A stretch of 36,872 bases of DNA from Phenylobacterium sp. (lineage in GTDB: Bacteria; Pseudomonadota; Alphaproteobacteria; Caulobacterales; Caulobacteraceae), in NCBI RefSeq assembly GCF_030697925.1, contig NZ_JAUYOJ010000059.1, positions 1-36,872 of the forward strand, written 5' to 3'. Below are positions 9,036-18,265 of the stretch, piece by piece (the first letter of the stretch is position 1; the number at the start of each line of letters is the position of its first letter). The notes under the pieces were generated by a model. The model did not search any database. It had not been told where the DNA came from and saw nothing but the letters and a program-made list of their open reading frames with translations. The translations under genes were made by a program, and so were the position numbers.

Positions 9036-9123
9036 ATCCCCGCGAAAGCGGGGACTCAGGCGTTTTTGTTTGTATCAGCGCTGGAAGAACGAAAAAAACC
9101 TGGGTCCCCGCTTTCGCGGGGAT
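9036..9123. repeat. Inverted-repeat element, family C
   Basis: Two 25-base arms (9036-9060 and 9099-9123) are reverse complements with one mismatch. Each arm is itself a hairpin: CCCCGC-GAAA-GCGGGG on the left and CCCCGC-TTTC-GCGGGG on the right. The 38-base middle is AT-richer (GTTTTTGTTTGTATC, GAAAAAAA). It fills the accD-folC gap, has no ORF, and could also stop or slow transcription leaving accD. Confidence 0.85.
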
Positions 9124-9175
9124 GATTGGTGTGGTTTGGCGCACCGCGAAACGCGCTCCTCTGCAAGGCCTCCGC

Positions 9176-10495
9176 ATGTATGACCCCATCCGCGCCTCGG
9201 ACGAGGTGATCCTGCGGCTGCGCGCGCATCACCCCTCGCTGATCGACCTCACCACCGGGCGGGTGGAGCGGCTACTGGCCGCCCTGGGAAATCCCGAGAA
9301 AAGCCTGCCGCCGGTGATCCATGTGGCCGGCACCAACGGCAAGGGTTCGACCGTGGCCTATCTGCGGGCCATCGCCGAGGCGGCGGGCCTGCGGGTCCAC
9401 GCGATCACCTCGCCGCACCTGGTCCGCTTCGCCGAGCGCATCCGCCTGGCCGGGACCCTGATCACCGACGCCCAGCTCTCCGACCTGATCGACCGGGTCG
9501 AGGCCGCCAACGCCGGCCAGCCGATCAGCTTTTTCGAGATCACCACGGTGCTGGCCTTGCAGGCCTTCGCCGAGACCCCGGCCGACCTCTGCGTCGTCGA
9601 GGTCGGCCTGGGCGGCCGGTTCGACGCCACCAACATCTTCGACGCCCCGGCGGTCAGCGTGATCACCCCGGTGGACTACGACCACCTGGAGATGCTGGGG
9701 CCCGAACTGTCCAAGATCGCCTGGGAGAAGGCCGGGATCATCAAGGCCGGCCGCCCGGTGGTGGTCGCCCGCCAGATCGAGGAGGGCGAGGCGGTGATCC
9801 TGGAGGAGGCCGAGGAACTGGGCGCGCCGGTCACCTTGATGGGCCGCGACTTCGACGCCTGGGAGGAGCGCGGCCGGCTGCTGGTGCAGATGGAGGACCG
9901 GCTCTACGACCTGCCGCCGCCCAGCCTGTTCGGCGGCTACCAGTTCGCCAACGCCGGCCTGGCGGTGGCCGCGGCGCTGGCGCTCGGCGATCCGCGCATC
10001 GACGAGGCGGCCCTGGCCAAGGGGGTCTCGTCGGCCGTCTGGCCGGCCAGGTTCCAGCGGTTGACCGACGGGCCCATGGCGCGGCTGGCCGATGAGCACG
10101 ACGCCGATCTCTGGCTGGACGGGGGGCACAATCCCCATGCGGGCCGGGCCCTGGCCGAGGCGGCCGGGCGGCTGGTCGCCCGCGATCCACGTCCGCTGGT
10201 GCTGGTGGCCGCCATGTTCGCCCGCAAGGACGCGCAGGGATTCTTCCAGCCCTTCGCGAGCCTCAATCCCAAGGTCTTCACCACCACGTTCGACTCGCCC
10301 AATGCGGCGGACGCGGGCGAACTCGCCGACGCGGCTGGGGCCGCGGGGCTGGAGGCGGAGGTGGTCTTGGATGTGGAAGCGGGGCTGCGGCGGGCGCTGG
10401 AGGGCTCCGGCCCCGCGCCGCATGTCCTGATATGTGGCGGGCTGCACTTCGCCGGCGAGGTGCTGGCGATGAGCCCGGAGACGTGGCCGAGCTAG
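9176..10495 (+). CDS. folC: Folylpolyglutamate synthase / dihydrofolate synthase
   Basis: FolC is an ATP-dependent Mur-ligase-fold enzyme that adds L-glutamate to dihydropteroate and/or to folates. The 439-residue protein has HVAGTNGKGSTVAYL (P-loop, about residues 51-59), ITSPHLVRFAERIRL, FFEITTVLAL, VVEVGLGGRFDATN and a C-terminal ligase domain with LWLDGGHNPHAGRAL. The frame is open to 9122 at the repeat edge. ATG 9176 (MYDPIRASDEVIL) gives the usual family start and excludes residues encoded next to the repeat. It is the last plus-strand gene before convergent trxA. Confidence 0.95.
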   Translation: MYDPIRASDEVILRLRAHHPSLIDLTTGRVERLLAALGNPEKSLPPVIHVAGTNGKGSTVAYLRAIAEAAGLRVHAITSPHLVRFAERIRLAGTLITDAQLSDLIDRVEAANAGQPISFFEITTVLALQAFAETPADLCVVEVGLGGRFDATNIFDAPAVSVITPVDYDHLEMLGPELSKIAWEKAGIIKAGRPVVVARQIEEGEAVILEEAEELGAPVTLMGRDFDAWEERGRLLVQMEDRLYDLPPPSLFGGYQFANAGLAVAAALALGDPRIDEAALAKGVSSAVWPARFQRLTDGPMARLADEHDADLWLDGGHNPHAGRALAEAAGRLVARDPRPLVLVAAMFARKDAQGFFQPFASLNPKVFTTTFDSPNAADAGELADAAGAAGLEAEVVLDVEAGLRRALEGSGPAPHVLICGGLHFAGEVLAMSPETWPS

Positions 10496-10509
10496 GGCAA
10501 CCCCCAAGC

Positions 10510-10644
10510 TGTCATCCCGGTTTGCGAAGCAAGACCGAGATCCATACACGCTGTGTTGTCAGAACCTGGCGAAGCCGAGCCGCGCCTTGGCCCATCAGGT
10601 GTCCATGGGTCCCGGACAGCCGCTGCGCGGCTTCCGGGATGACA
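10510..10644. repeat. Inverted-repeat element, family D
   Basis: The outer arms TGTCATCCCGG (10510-10520) and CCGGGATGACA (10634-10644) are perfectly complementary. Inside lie small hairpins TTGC-GAA-GCAA (10522-10532) and AGCCGC-TGC-GCGGCT (10618-10632). It sits between the convergent ends of folC and trxA and has no ORF. It probably belongs to a dispersed intergenic family. It may act as a two-way terminator, but no T-run is visible. Confidence 0.8.
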
Positions 10645-10670
10645 CCCCTGGGATGAGGTCTCGGGAGTTC

Positions 10671-10994
10671 CTAGACCCCCGCCTCGCTCAGCCAGTCCAG
10701 GATCTTCTGCTTCGGCATGGCGCCGACCTTCATGGAGGCCATTTGGCCGTCCTTGAACAGCATCATGGTTGGGATGCCGCGCACGCCGTAGCGCGAGGGC
10801 GTGGTGGGCGAATCCTCGATGTTCAGCTTGGCCACGGTGACCTGTCCGCCAAGCTCGCTGGCGATCTGTTCCAGGGCCGGCGCGATCTGCTTGCAGGGAC
10901 CGCACCACTCCGCCCAGAAATCGACCAGCACGGGGCCGGAAGCTTGCAGGACGTCCTTGTCGAAGGACTCGTCGGTGACCGTCACGGTGCTCAT
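10671..10994 (-). CDS. trxA: Thioredoxin 1
   Basis: This cytoplasmic disulfide reductase donates electrons to ribonucleotide reductase and other proteins. The 107-residue protein has the active site WAEWCGPCK (Cys31, Cys34), the cis-proline loop GIPTMMLF and the usual thioredoxin length. The frame extends upstream to 11102, but ATG at 10994 is preceded by GAGGAGC at a good distance and gives MSTVTVTDESF, a normal family start. It lies 82 bases downstream of addA on the same strand and may be read through from that operon or have its own promoter. It converges with folC. Confidence 0.97.
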   Translation of the reverse strand: MSTVTVTDESFDKDVLQASGPVLVDFWAEWCGPCKQIAPALEQIASELGGQVTVAKLNIEDSPTTPSRYGVRGIPTMMLFKDGQMASMKVGAMPKQKILDWLSEAGV

Positions 10995-11076
10995 GAAAAG
11001 CTCCTCATAGCGCGGCCTTAAGGAACGCATGGCCGCGACTCTCGATCCGCCGATGTAGGCGGCCCATGACCCGGTA

Positions 11077-14000
11077 TCAACCTGCACGGCCCAGCTCGGC
11101 AAGGGACAAGGCCAACACGTTTTCTGGAACCGCCATCAGTTTCGGACCATCGGTCCAGACCAGCGCAGACTCGATCCGCTTGCCCGGGAAGACTTCCGCC
11201 AGCACCGCGGCATAGACGGCCATCTGGGTGAGATAGGCCGGGTCGGCGTCCTCGATGCGGTCCGGGGAGGGGCGGTTGGTCTTGAAATCGACCACCAGGA
11301 CCCGATCATCCAGCACCACCAGCCGGTCGATCCGGCCGGATATGGTCAGGCCCGCGGGCAGGGCCTTGGCCGCGCCGGCCACCGAGACCTCGGCGCGGCT
11401 TCCAGGCCCGAACACCTCGGCGAAGCGCGCGTCGCTGAGGACGGCCAGCGCCGCGGCGATCATCTCGGCCCGCTGGTCGTCGGTGAGGTCGCGCTCGCGG
11501 GCCAGGATGCGGCGGGCGGCGTCCGGGCGGCCGGCGACGGCCAGGTCGGGCAGGATTTGCAGCAGGCGGTGGATCAGGTCGCCGCGCCGGAAGCGGCCCA
11601 GCCCCCCCTGGGCCGCCAGGGGCGAGGCGGCGGGGGCGGCTACGTCGTCGCCTAACTGCGAGGGCGAGGCATAACGAGCATAGGCCTCGGCCTTCGCCGG
11701 TTCGGCGGTCCAGGCCGGGATCGGGTGGACCGGCGCGATATCGGCCGCCGCCGCGCCCATAGGCGTGGGGTCGTCGCCGAAACGCAGGATCTCCATGCCG
11801 CCCAACCGGACATGGCGTTTGTGCGGTGAGACCTCGGCGTGTTCGAAGGCCGCGGTGAGCGCCCCCCACCAGCCCTTGAGATTCTCCGCCTTGGCGTTGG
11901 CCGCCACCCGGCCACAGAGCACCAGGCGGTCGCGGGCCCGGGTCAGGGCCACATAGAGCAGGCGGAAGGCCTCGTCCTCCTCCTTGCCGGCCCGCCATTC
12001 GCGCGCCTTGGCGGAGGCTTCGCAGTCGGACGCCTTGGCCGCGCTCCACAGAAAGCCGCCGGCCTCGGTGGGCATCAGGGGCGAGCCCCGCGCGCCCCGC
12101 GCCAGGGTGGTCTCGGGCAGGAAGACGATGGGCGCCTCCAGGCCCTTGGCGCCGTGGGCGGTCATCACCCGGACCTCGTCGCGGCCGGCCTCCATCTCGC
12201 GCTTGACCACGATGTCGAGGCTGGCGAAGGCCGCGGCCAGGCTCTCCAGGTCGTCGATCCCGCGGCTCTCGGCGGCGAGGACCTGGGCCAGGAACTCATC
12301 CAGCGCGTCCTCGGCCTCGCTGCCCAGGCGCCGCAGCAGGCGCTGGCGCATGGAGCGCCCGTCGGCGCCGCGAGATCCCAGCAGGCGGGCGTAGAACTCG
12401 AAGGGCCGGCGCCTGGGGCCCTGGGTGCGGAGGTCGTCCAGCAGGGCGTGGGCCTCGGCCCACAGGGGATGTTCCGCCGCCCGCGCCGCCAGGGTTTCCC
12501 ACAGCCCGGCGGCGCGGCCCTTGGCGAGCGCATAGAGGCTGTCGTCGTCCAGACCGCAGAACGGGCTCTTCAGCAGCGCCGCCAGGGTCAGCTCGTCGGC
12601 TGGGAACTGGACGAAGCGCGCCACGGCCAGCAGGTCGTCGAAGACGATGTGCTCGCTGAGCGCCAGCCGGTCGGCCCCCGCCACCGGAATCTTGCGGTGC
12701 TTGAGCGCGCGCAAGATCTCCTCGAACAGGGCCTTGCGCCGGCGCACCAGGATAAGCACGTCGCCGGCCTTGGCTGGGCGCCAAGCCTTGTGGTCCTTGT
12801 CCCAGACCCGGTCGCCGCGGGCCAGCAGGGCGGCGATTTCGGCGGCGATCTTGCCGGCCAGCCGCTTATTGGCGCTGCCCTCGCCCTCCTCGTCCAGCGG
12901 TGCGTCCCAGGCCTGGCGATCCTCGGCCGGCGCCTCGCGCTCCAGGGGCCAGAGGTCGACGCAGCCGGCATGGGCTGTCCGCACGGGCTCGTGGCGGATC
13001 AGCTCGGCCTCGACGCGGGGCAGGATCGCTCGTGACAGATCGGCCGGGGCGAAGGCCGCGTCGACAAAGGAGAGCACCTGGGGCGTCGAGCGCCAGGAGG
13101 TCAGCAGGTCCACCCGCTCGAAGCGGAAGCCGGCGCCCCGGGCGCGGTCGCGGTGGAACTCGAACTCCTGGATCAGCAATTCGGGCCGCGCGCCCTGGAA
13201 GGAATAGATCGACTGCTTCTCGTCGCCGACCACGAACATGTTGCGCTCGAGCCGCTCGCGCAGGCTGGGCGCGCCGGCGCCGGAGAAGAATTCCTCCGTG
13301 AGCGCGCGGACGATCTGCCACTGCTCCGGCGCGGTGTCCTGGGCCTCGTCCACCAGGATGTGGTCGATGCCGCCGTCCAGCTTGTAGAGCACCCAGGCCG
13401 CCATCGGCCGCGAGGCCACCAGGTCGCGGGTCTTTTCGATGAGGTCGGAGAAGTCCAGCGCGCCGGAGAACGACTTCTCCAGGCGATAGGCCTCCAGATA
13501 GGCGTGGGCGAGGATGAGCGCGGCCTTGGTGTCGAGCGCCACCTGGGCGGCGCGCAGGCGCTCGCGCAGCTCGGCCAGGCGGTCCTGTTCCAGCAGCAGG
13601 AAGCTGCGCAGGTCTTCCCGGCTCTTCAGGCCGCTGGTCTTGGCGACCCAGGTCGCGGGGGTCCCCTGGCCCTTTTCGGTGAAGAGGGCGGCAAGGCAGT
13701 CGGCGATCGTCGTAGCTGGATTTTGGGCGATCGCGCGGAGTTGGTCGGCGCATTTCTGGTCGGTCTTGCCGCCATTGGCGAGGACCTCGGCGCAGGCGCT
13801 CCAGCCGCGTTGATCCAGGCCATCCATGGACTCGGCCTCGAGCACCTCGGGATCGATCTCCCCTTCGCAGCAGACCTTCCAGACGTCGGCCACCGCGCCC
13901 TCGAGCCCGCCCTCGCGCTCCAGATAGGCGGCGAGGCGCCCCCGTGCGCTCTCGAAGGCGGTGAACATCGCCTGGAAGGCTCCGAAGTCCAGGGCCACCG

Positions 14001-14550
14001 AGAAACGGGCATAGGCCTCGGCGACCAGGCCCTCGCCGCGCAGGGCGTGCCGGGCGACGGCCTTGCGGGCCGCCGCGGCGATGGCGGCCGAGGCTGCGTC
14101 GTCCATCACTCGGAAGCCCGGCGAGACCCCCGCCTCCAGCGGGAACCGTCGCAGCAGCTTTTCGCAGAAGGCGTGGATGGTCTGGATCTTCAGGCCGCCC
14201 GGCGTCTCCAGGGCGCGGGCGAACAGGGCGCGGGCCGAGGACAGGCCGCGATGGTCGTAGTCCTGCGTTTCGCGCCCCTCCAGCCCGGCCAGAGCCTTGC
14301 GCAGGGCGGCGTCGTCGCAGACCGACCAGCCGCCCAGCAGCTCGTAGAGCCTGCGCTGCATCTCGGCGGCGGCGGCCTTGGTGTAGGTGACGCAGAGGAT
14401 GGTCTCGGGCTCGGCCCCGGCCAGCAGAAGGCGGGCGACCCGGTCGATCAGGGTCTTGGTCTTGCCCGACCCGGCGTTGGCGGTGACGAAGGCCGAGAGG
14501 CCCGGATCGGCGGCCAGGCGTTGCGGATCGGGGACGAGGGTCAGGCTCAT
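11077..14550 (-). CDS. addA: Double-strand break repair helicase-nuclease AddA
   Basis: AddA is the UvrD/Rep-type helicase-nuclease half of AddAB, which resects double-strand ends to start RecA recombination, in place of RecBCD. The 1157-residue protein has Walker A TANAGSGKT (residues 23-31), helicase motifs such as HILVDEAQDT, LLTSWRST, VMTAHGAKGLE and LLYVALTRARDRL, and a C-terminal PD-(D/E)XK nuclease motif VVDFKTNRP (1086-1094, Asp1088, Lys1090). ATG 14550 shares ATGA with the addB stop. A start ten codons upstream is possible but lies within addB. It is the last of the tightly packed minus-strand operon. Confidence 0.96.
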   Translation of the reverse strand: MSLTLVPDPQRLAADPGLSAFVTANAGSGKTKTLIDRVARLLLAGAEPETILCVTYTKAAAAEMQRRLYELLGGWSVCDDAALRKALAGLEGRETQDYDHRGLSSARALFARALETPGGLKIQTIHAFCEKLLRRFPLEAGVSPGFRVMDDAASAAIAAAARKAVARHALRGEGLVAEAYARFSVALDFGAFQAMFTAFESARGRLAAYLEREGGLEGAVADVWKVCCEGEIDPEVLEAESMDGLDQRGWSACAEVLANGGKTDQKCADQLRAIAQNPATTIADCLAALFTEKGQGTPATWVAKTSGLKSREDLRSFLLLEQDRLAELRERLRAAQVALDTKAALILAHAYLEAYRLEKSFSGALDFSDLIEKTRDLVASRPMAAWVLYKLDGGIDHILVDEAQDTAPEQWQIVRALTEEFFSGAGAPSLRERLERNMFVVGDEKQSIYSFQGARPELLIQEFEFHRDRARGAGFRFERVDLLTSWRSTPQVLSFVDAAFAPADLSRAILPRVEAELIRHEPVRTAHAGCVDLWPLEREAPAEDRQAWDAPLDEEGEGSANKRLAGKIAAEIAALLARGDRVWDKDHKAWRPAKAGDVLILVRRRKALFEEILRALKHRKIPVAGADRLALSEHIVFDDLLAVARFVQFPADELTLAALLKSPFCGLDDDSLYALAKGRAAGLWETLAARAAEHPLWAEAHALLDDLRTQGPRRRPFEFYARLLGSRGADGRSMRQRLLRRLGSEAEDALDEFLAQVLAAESRGIDDLESLAAAFASLDIVVKREMEAGRDEVRVMTAHGAKGLEAPIVFLPETTLARGARGSPLMPTEAGGFLWSAAKASDCEASAKAREWRAGKEEDEAFRLLYVALTRARDRLVLCGRVAANAKAENLKGWWGALTAAFEHAEVSPHKRHVRLGGMEILRFGDDPTPMGAAAADIAPVHPIPAWTAEPAKAEAYARYASPSQLGDDVAAPAASPLAAQGGLGRFRRGDLIHRLLQILPDLAVAGRPDAARRILARERDLTDDQRAEMIAAALAVLSDARFAEVFGPGSRAEVSVAGAAKALPAGLTISGRIDRLVVLDDRVLVVDFKTNRPSPDRIEDADPAYLTQMAVYAAVLAEVFPGKRIESALVWTDGPKLMAVPENVLALSLAELGRAG

Positions 14551-17500
14551 TCGCCATCCTCCTCGCCGCTGGTCGACCATTCGAACACCCGCGCCAGGTG
14601 GTCGTAGTCGCTCATGTGCAGCTTCACGAACTGCGGGGCGATGCGCGAGACATAGCGGCGGCCCTCGTCGAACTGGCCGATGAGCTTGGCCAGGCCCTCA
14701 TAGGCGTTGGCGGCGGCGAGGGCGCTCTCGTCGCCGGGCAGGGCGCGGACCTCCTCGCGGCCGGCGGGCTTGCGGCCGGTGATCTCCAGATAGGTCAGTT
14801 CCCCGGGCTCGGGATGGCCCAGGCCCTTGAAGCCGCCCGCCTGCAGGATGGCCGCGGTCAGGGTGAGCTGCGGCGAGAAGCCGGTTTCCACCACCTTCTT
14901 CGACGGCGCCTTGCCGGTCTTGTAGTCGAGGATGTGGCCGAAGCCCTGCGGGTCGATCTCGATGCGGTCGGCCTTGGCGGTGACGGTGAATGGGCCGCCA
15001 GGCAGGGGCAGGGTCAGTTCGCCGCTCTTCTCCACATGGATGGCGCGGCCGTCGGCGCGGCGGCGCTGCTCCAGTTCGGCCACCCAGGCGGCGGCCTCGC
15101 GGGCCAGGGCGGCTTCCCGGGCCAGCGCCTCGTGTGGCATGCCGGCGGCCTCCAGCTCGGCCAGGTACAGCGCCTCGAAGATCTCCGCGGCGTTGGCCGG
15201 CAGCAGGATTGGATGGTCGGTGGCGAAGGTCTCGAAGGCCGCGTGGATCGCCGTGCCGCGAGCGCGGGCCTCCACCGCCTCGTCGGGGCGGTCCAGCAGG
15301 AAGAGCTTCAGGATGTCCCGCGCCCAGATGGCGTAGGGGTCGCGGGTCAGGGCCTCGATGCGGGTCACCGCCATCCGGCGCGGGCGATCGGCCAGGGGCG
15401 GATTGGGCGCCGGGCGGCTGGCAGGCTTGTACTCGTCGGCGGCGTCCAGCGCCCGGGCCCAGGCCAGGACCTCGGGGCGTCCGGGCAGGTCGATGCCGGC
15501 GCCGCGGGCCAGGGTCTCCAGCCGCCAGAGCCAGCGCGACTTCACCGCAGGCGCGCCTTCGCGGCGCTCGGAATGCAGCAGGATCACCTCGGGGGCGCAG
15601 GCGGCCTGGGCGAAGTCGTGGGCGGCCAGGCCAACCCTGCGCTCCGGTGGCGGCAGGCCCAGCTGCCTGCGCATGGGTCGCGACAGGAAGGGATCGAGCG
15701 GCGCGCCCTGCGGCCAGACGCCCTCCTCCAGCCCGGCGACGATCAGCCGGTCGGCGCGGGTCAGGCGGGCCTCGATGGCGCCCAGGATTCGCAGGCGCGG
15801 ATGGGTGGCGCCGCCGGTGCGGACGCTCTCGCCGGCCATCAGCCGGGTCAGCAGGTCGGCGAAGCCCCGCGGACTGGTGAGGGGCAGGCCTTCGGACTCG
15901 TTCATCAGGCCCGAGAGCAGGCGGGCCAGAGCCTCGCCGCCGTGGCCGGCCCAGAGTTCGTCGCCAGTCTCGCCGTGGGCCAGGACCTCCATGGCGTGGG
16001 CCAGGCGGCGCGCCATCTCCGACGGCGGGCGCGCCTCGTTGGCGGGCTCGGGGAACAGCTCGCGCAGGCGCCGCGCCAGGACCAGGGCTTGGTCGACGTC
16101 CTGGAATTTCGGGTCCGCGCGCCGGCGGCCGAGCTGGGCCTCCAGGGCGTCCCAGGTGGTCTTGCGAGGGCCGCGCAGGGCCGCGAGCTCCAAGGCCGTG
16201 CGCTGGCGCTCCAAGGTCTCGCCGTCGAGGCCCAGGCGCGCCAAGGGATGCTTGAGGATGGCCAGCAGCACGATCGGGTCGAGCGGGTCGACCAGGGCCT
16301 TGGCCACGAGCCCCGCCAGGACGCCGCAGGAACAGCTCGACAGCGCCCAGCCGGCCGAGGAGTCGGCGGCCACGCCCCAGCGGGCCAGCTTGGCGGCGAC
16401 CCGCCGCGCCAGGGTCTGGTCCGGCGCCACCAGGGCCGCGGTCTTGCCTGGCGTCTCCAGGACCTCGCGCAGCAGTAGGGCGGCGACCGTGGCGGCCTCG
16501 TCCTCGGCTCGGGCGGTGACCACGGAGAAGCCCTTGAGCCCCTCGACGACGGGATCAATCTTCTCCTCGGCGCCCTCGCTGCGCAGGGTCTCGATGACGC
16601 TCAGCCAGTCGGCGGTGCGCTCCGGGGGGCGCAGGGCTTCGTTGACCACCCGCAGCCGCCAGCGCCCCCGCGACTGGAAGGTGGCCGAGGCCGGCCAGTC
16701 GGCGACGTCCTCGCGGGTGACTCCGGCGCGGTCCAGCAGGCGCTTCATGGCGCCCTGCGGATGCTGTTCGCCGACTTCCACCCAGGCCTCCTTGGCCAGG
16801 CTGCGGTCCAGGCCCGGCAGCACCACCGCGCCCTGGGGCAGTTCGGCGATGACCCGCAGTAGGTCGGCGGTGGCCGGTGCGGTGCCGGTGGAGCCGGCGG
16901 CGATCAGCACGCCCTGCGGCGGGTGGAAGGTCCAGGTCTCGGCCAGCTTGCGCAACAGGGCCACCCGGCGACGGGTGACGTCCACCAGCCCCATGGCGGC
17001 CAGGCGTTGCGGCCATTCGGTGAGGGCGGTCTGCAGGAAGTCGCGGCTGACCTTCCAGTGCTCGGCCAGTTCGCCCAGCACCAGGTCGGCCAGGCCGTCG
17101 CCCTCGACCTCCTCGATCTGCAGGCTGTCGAGGAAGCCGCCCAGGGCGTCGGCCAGCTCCAGGGCGGCGGCGGCGTCGAGTTCGCGATTGAGCTTGGCCT
17201 CGTGCTGCTTGACCAGTCGGGTCAGCTCGAAGCGCCGCTGCAGGCCGCCGATGGCGGCTGGCAGGTCCACGGCCAGGTCGCCGGGCTCGAAGGGGGGCTC
17301 GCCCTCGTCTAGGTCGCCCAGAGGCCGGATCTGCGGCGGCAGCACCGCGCGTCCGCCGCCGGCGGTGATGAAGGCGTCGGCCAGGGCGCGGGCCCCGCGC
17401 CGGGTCGGGGTCAGGACCACCGCCTGGGACAGAGCCTCGGGGCCCAGGGGGCTCAGGGTGTCGAACAGGCCCTGGGCCAGATCGTGGACAAAGGGACGGT

Positions 17501-17558
17501 AGGCCGGGATCGTGAACCAGCGCGGGGCCGGGCCGGTGAAGAGCCCGGAGGCGCTCAC
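14547..17558 (-). CDS. addB: Double-strand break repair protein AddB
   Basis: AddB is the partner of AddA, with an inactivated helicase-like region and a second nuclease domain that, in studied homologues, helps recognise Chi. The 1003-residue protein is the alphaproteobacterial type. It begins WFTIPAYRPFVHDLAQGL, has VVLTPTRRGARALADAF near residue 48, RADRLIVAGLEEGVWPQ and a C-terminal nuclease motif LDYKTGKAP (Asp878, Lys880). A normal Walker A is not evident where the motif would fall (TPTRRGARAL), as expected for this branch. The start is GTG 17558, overlapping the murU stop as GTGA. Confidence 0.94.
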   Translation of the reverse strand: MSASGLFTGPAPRWFTIPAYRPFVHDLAQGLFDTLSPLGPEALSQAVVLTPTRRGARALADAFITAGGGRAVLPPQIRPLGDLDEGEPPFEPGDLAVDLPAAIGGLQRRFELTRLVKQHEAKLNRELDAAAALELADALGGFLDSLQIEEVEGDGLADLVLGELAEHWKVSRDFLQTALTEWPQRLAAMGLVDVTRRRVALLRKLAETWTFHPPQGVLIAAGSTGTAPATADLLRVIAELPQGAVVLPGLDRSLAKEAWVEVGEQHPQGAMKRLLDRAGVTREDVADWPASATFQSRGRWRLRVVNEALRPPERTADWLSVIETLRSEGAEEKIDPVVEGLKGFSVVTARAEDEAATVAALLLREVLETPGKTAALVAPDQTLARRVAAKLARWGVAADSSAGWALSSCSCGVLAGLVAKALVDPLDPIVLLAILKHPLARLGLDGETLERQRTALELAALRGPRKTTWDALEAQLGRRRADPKFQDVDQALVLARRLRELFPEPANEARPPSEMARRLAHAMEVLAHGETGDELWAGHGGEALARLLSGLMNESEGLPLTSPRGFADLLTRLMAGESVRTGGATHPRLRILGAIEARLTRADRLIVAGLEEGVWPQGAPLDPFLSRPMRRQLGLPPPERRVGLAAHDFAQAACAPEVILLHSERREGAPAVKSRWLWRLETLARGAGIDLPGRPEVLAWARALDAADEYKPASRPAPNPPLADRPRRMAVTRIEALTRDPYAIWARDILKLFLLDRPDEAVEARARGTAIHAAFETFATDHPILLPANAAEIFEALYLAELEAAGMPHEALAREAALAREAAAWVAELEQRRRADGRAIHVEKSGELTLPLPGGPFTVTAKADRIEIDPQGFGHILDYKTGKAPSKKVVETGFSPQLTLTAAILQAGGFKGLGHPEPGELTYLEITGRKPAGREEVRALPGDESALAAANAYEGLAKLIGQFDEGRRYVSRIAPQFVKLHMSDYDHLARVFEWSTSGEEDGE

Positions 17559-18265
17559 GTCAGCCTAGCCTCGGCTTCGTCGCGCGCGGCAGGGTCGCCG
17601 ACGTGCATCCAGAAGGCGTCCATGGCCACGCCGAAGATGCGGCCCTGGTCCTGCAGCCGCCACCAGACGGGCAGGATCGAGAAGGCGCCGTCCGGCTCGT
17701 CGTCCAGCAGGTTGGGCTTCATGATCTGGAACCCGATATTGGCGAAGGGGGCGGGATTGGCGTCGTCGGCGGAGTGGGTGATCCGGCCCTCGGCGTCCAT
17801 GAAGAAGCCGCGCGGACCTTCGAAGCCAATCCCTTGGCCCTTGGGCACCAACAGGACCAGCATGTCCATGCGCTCGGGGTCCCAGGCCGCCTTCATCTGC
17901 TCCAGCGGCGGGGTGGTTCCGTCGATCCACAGGCTGTCGATATTGGCGATGAAGATGGGGTCGTCGCCCAGAACGTCGCGGGCGGCCTTGATGCCCCCGC
18001 CGGAGTCCAACAGGGCAGGGCGCTCGTCGGAGATCACCACGCGGGGATGGACGCGTCCCGCCAGGTGGGCCTCCATCTGCTCGGCGAAATGATGGACATT
18101 GACCACGGCGGTCTCGACCCCGGCCTCCCCCAGCCGGTCCAGGACATGGTCGATCAGCGCCTTGCCGGCCACCTCGACCAGGGCCTTCGGCCTGTGGTCG
18201 GTGAGCGGCTTCATCCGGGTGCCCAGGCCCGCGGCCAGCACCATGGCGGTCTTGATGCGGCTCAC
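17555..18265 (-). CDS. murU: MurU-type nucleotidyltransferase (MurNAc-1-phosphate uridylyltransferase)
   Basis: The 236-residue protein is a sugar-1-phosphate nucleotidyltransferase: MVLAAGLGTRMKPLT (residues 8-22) with the nucleotide-binding LxxGxGTRxxPLT pattern, PKALVEVAGKALIDH, LDSGGGIKAA and the metal site NIDSLW. Such proteins are often labelled mannose-1-phosphate guanylyltransferase. Its coupling to an AmgK-like kinase points instead to MurU, which makes UDP-MurNAc from MurNAc-1-phosphate in a peptidoglycan-recycling bypass known in Pseudomonas and Caulobacter. It starts with GTG 18265, overlapping the kinase stop (GTGA), and its stop overlaps addB. The specificity is inferred from context. 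Confidence 0.85.
   Translation of the reverse strand: MSRIKTAMVLAAGLGTRMKPLTDHRPKALVEVAGKALIDHVLDRLGEAGVETAVVNVHHFAEQMEAHLAGRVHPRVVISDERPALLDSGGGIKAARDVLGDDPIFIANIDSLWIDGTTPPLEQMKAAWDPERMDMLVLLVPKGQGIGFEGPRGFFMDAEGRITHSADDANPAPFANIGFQIMKPNLLDDEPDGAFSILPVWWRLQDQGRIFGVAMDAFWMHVGDPAARDEAEARLT

Noticed and set aside
8979..9180. CRISPR-like repeat because of the two similar 25-base units
   Set aside because: Only two units, in inverted orientation and each self-complementary. This is an inverted repeat, not an array, and no cas gene is present.
10496..10670. Small ORF in the folC-trxA gap (frame 10432-10656)
   Set aside because: It reads through the folC end and the family D palindrome, and has no ribosome-binding site or plausible composition.
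12866..14557. Second open frame within addA
   Set aside because: Arg/Pro/Gly-rich frame-shifted shadow of the helicase gene with no domain.
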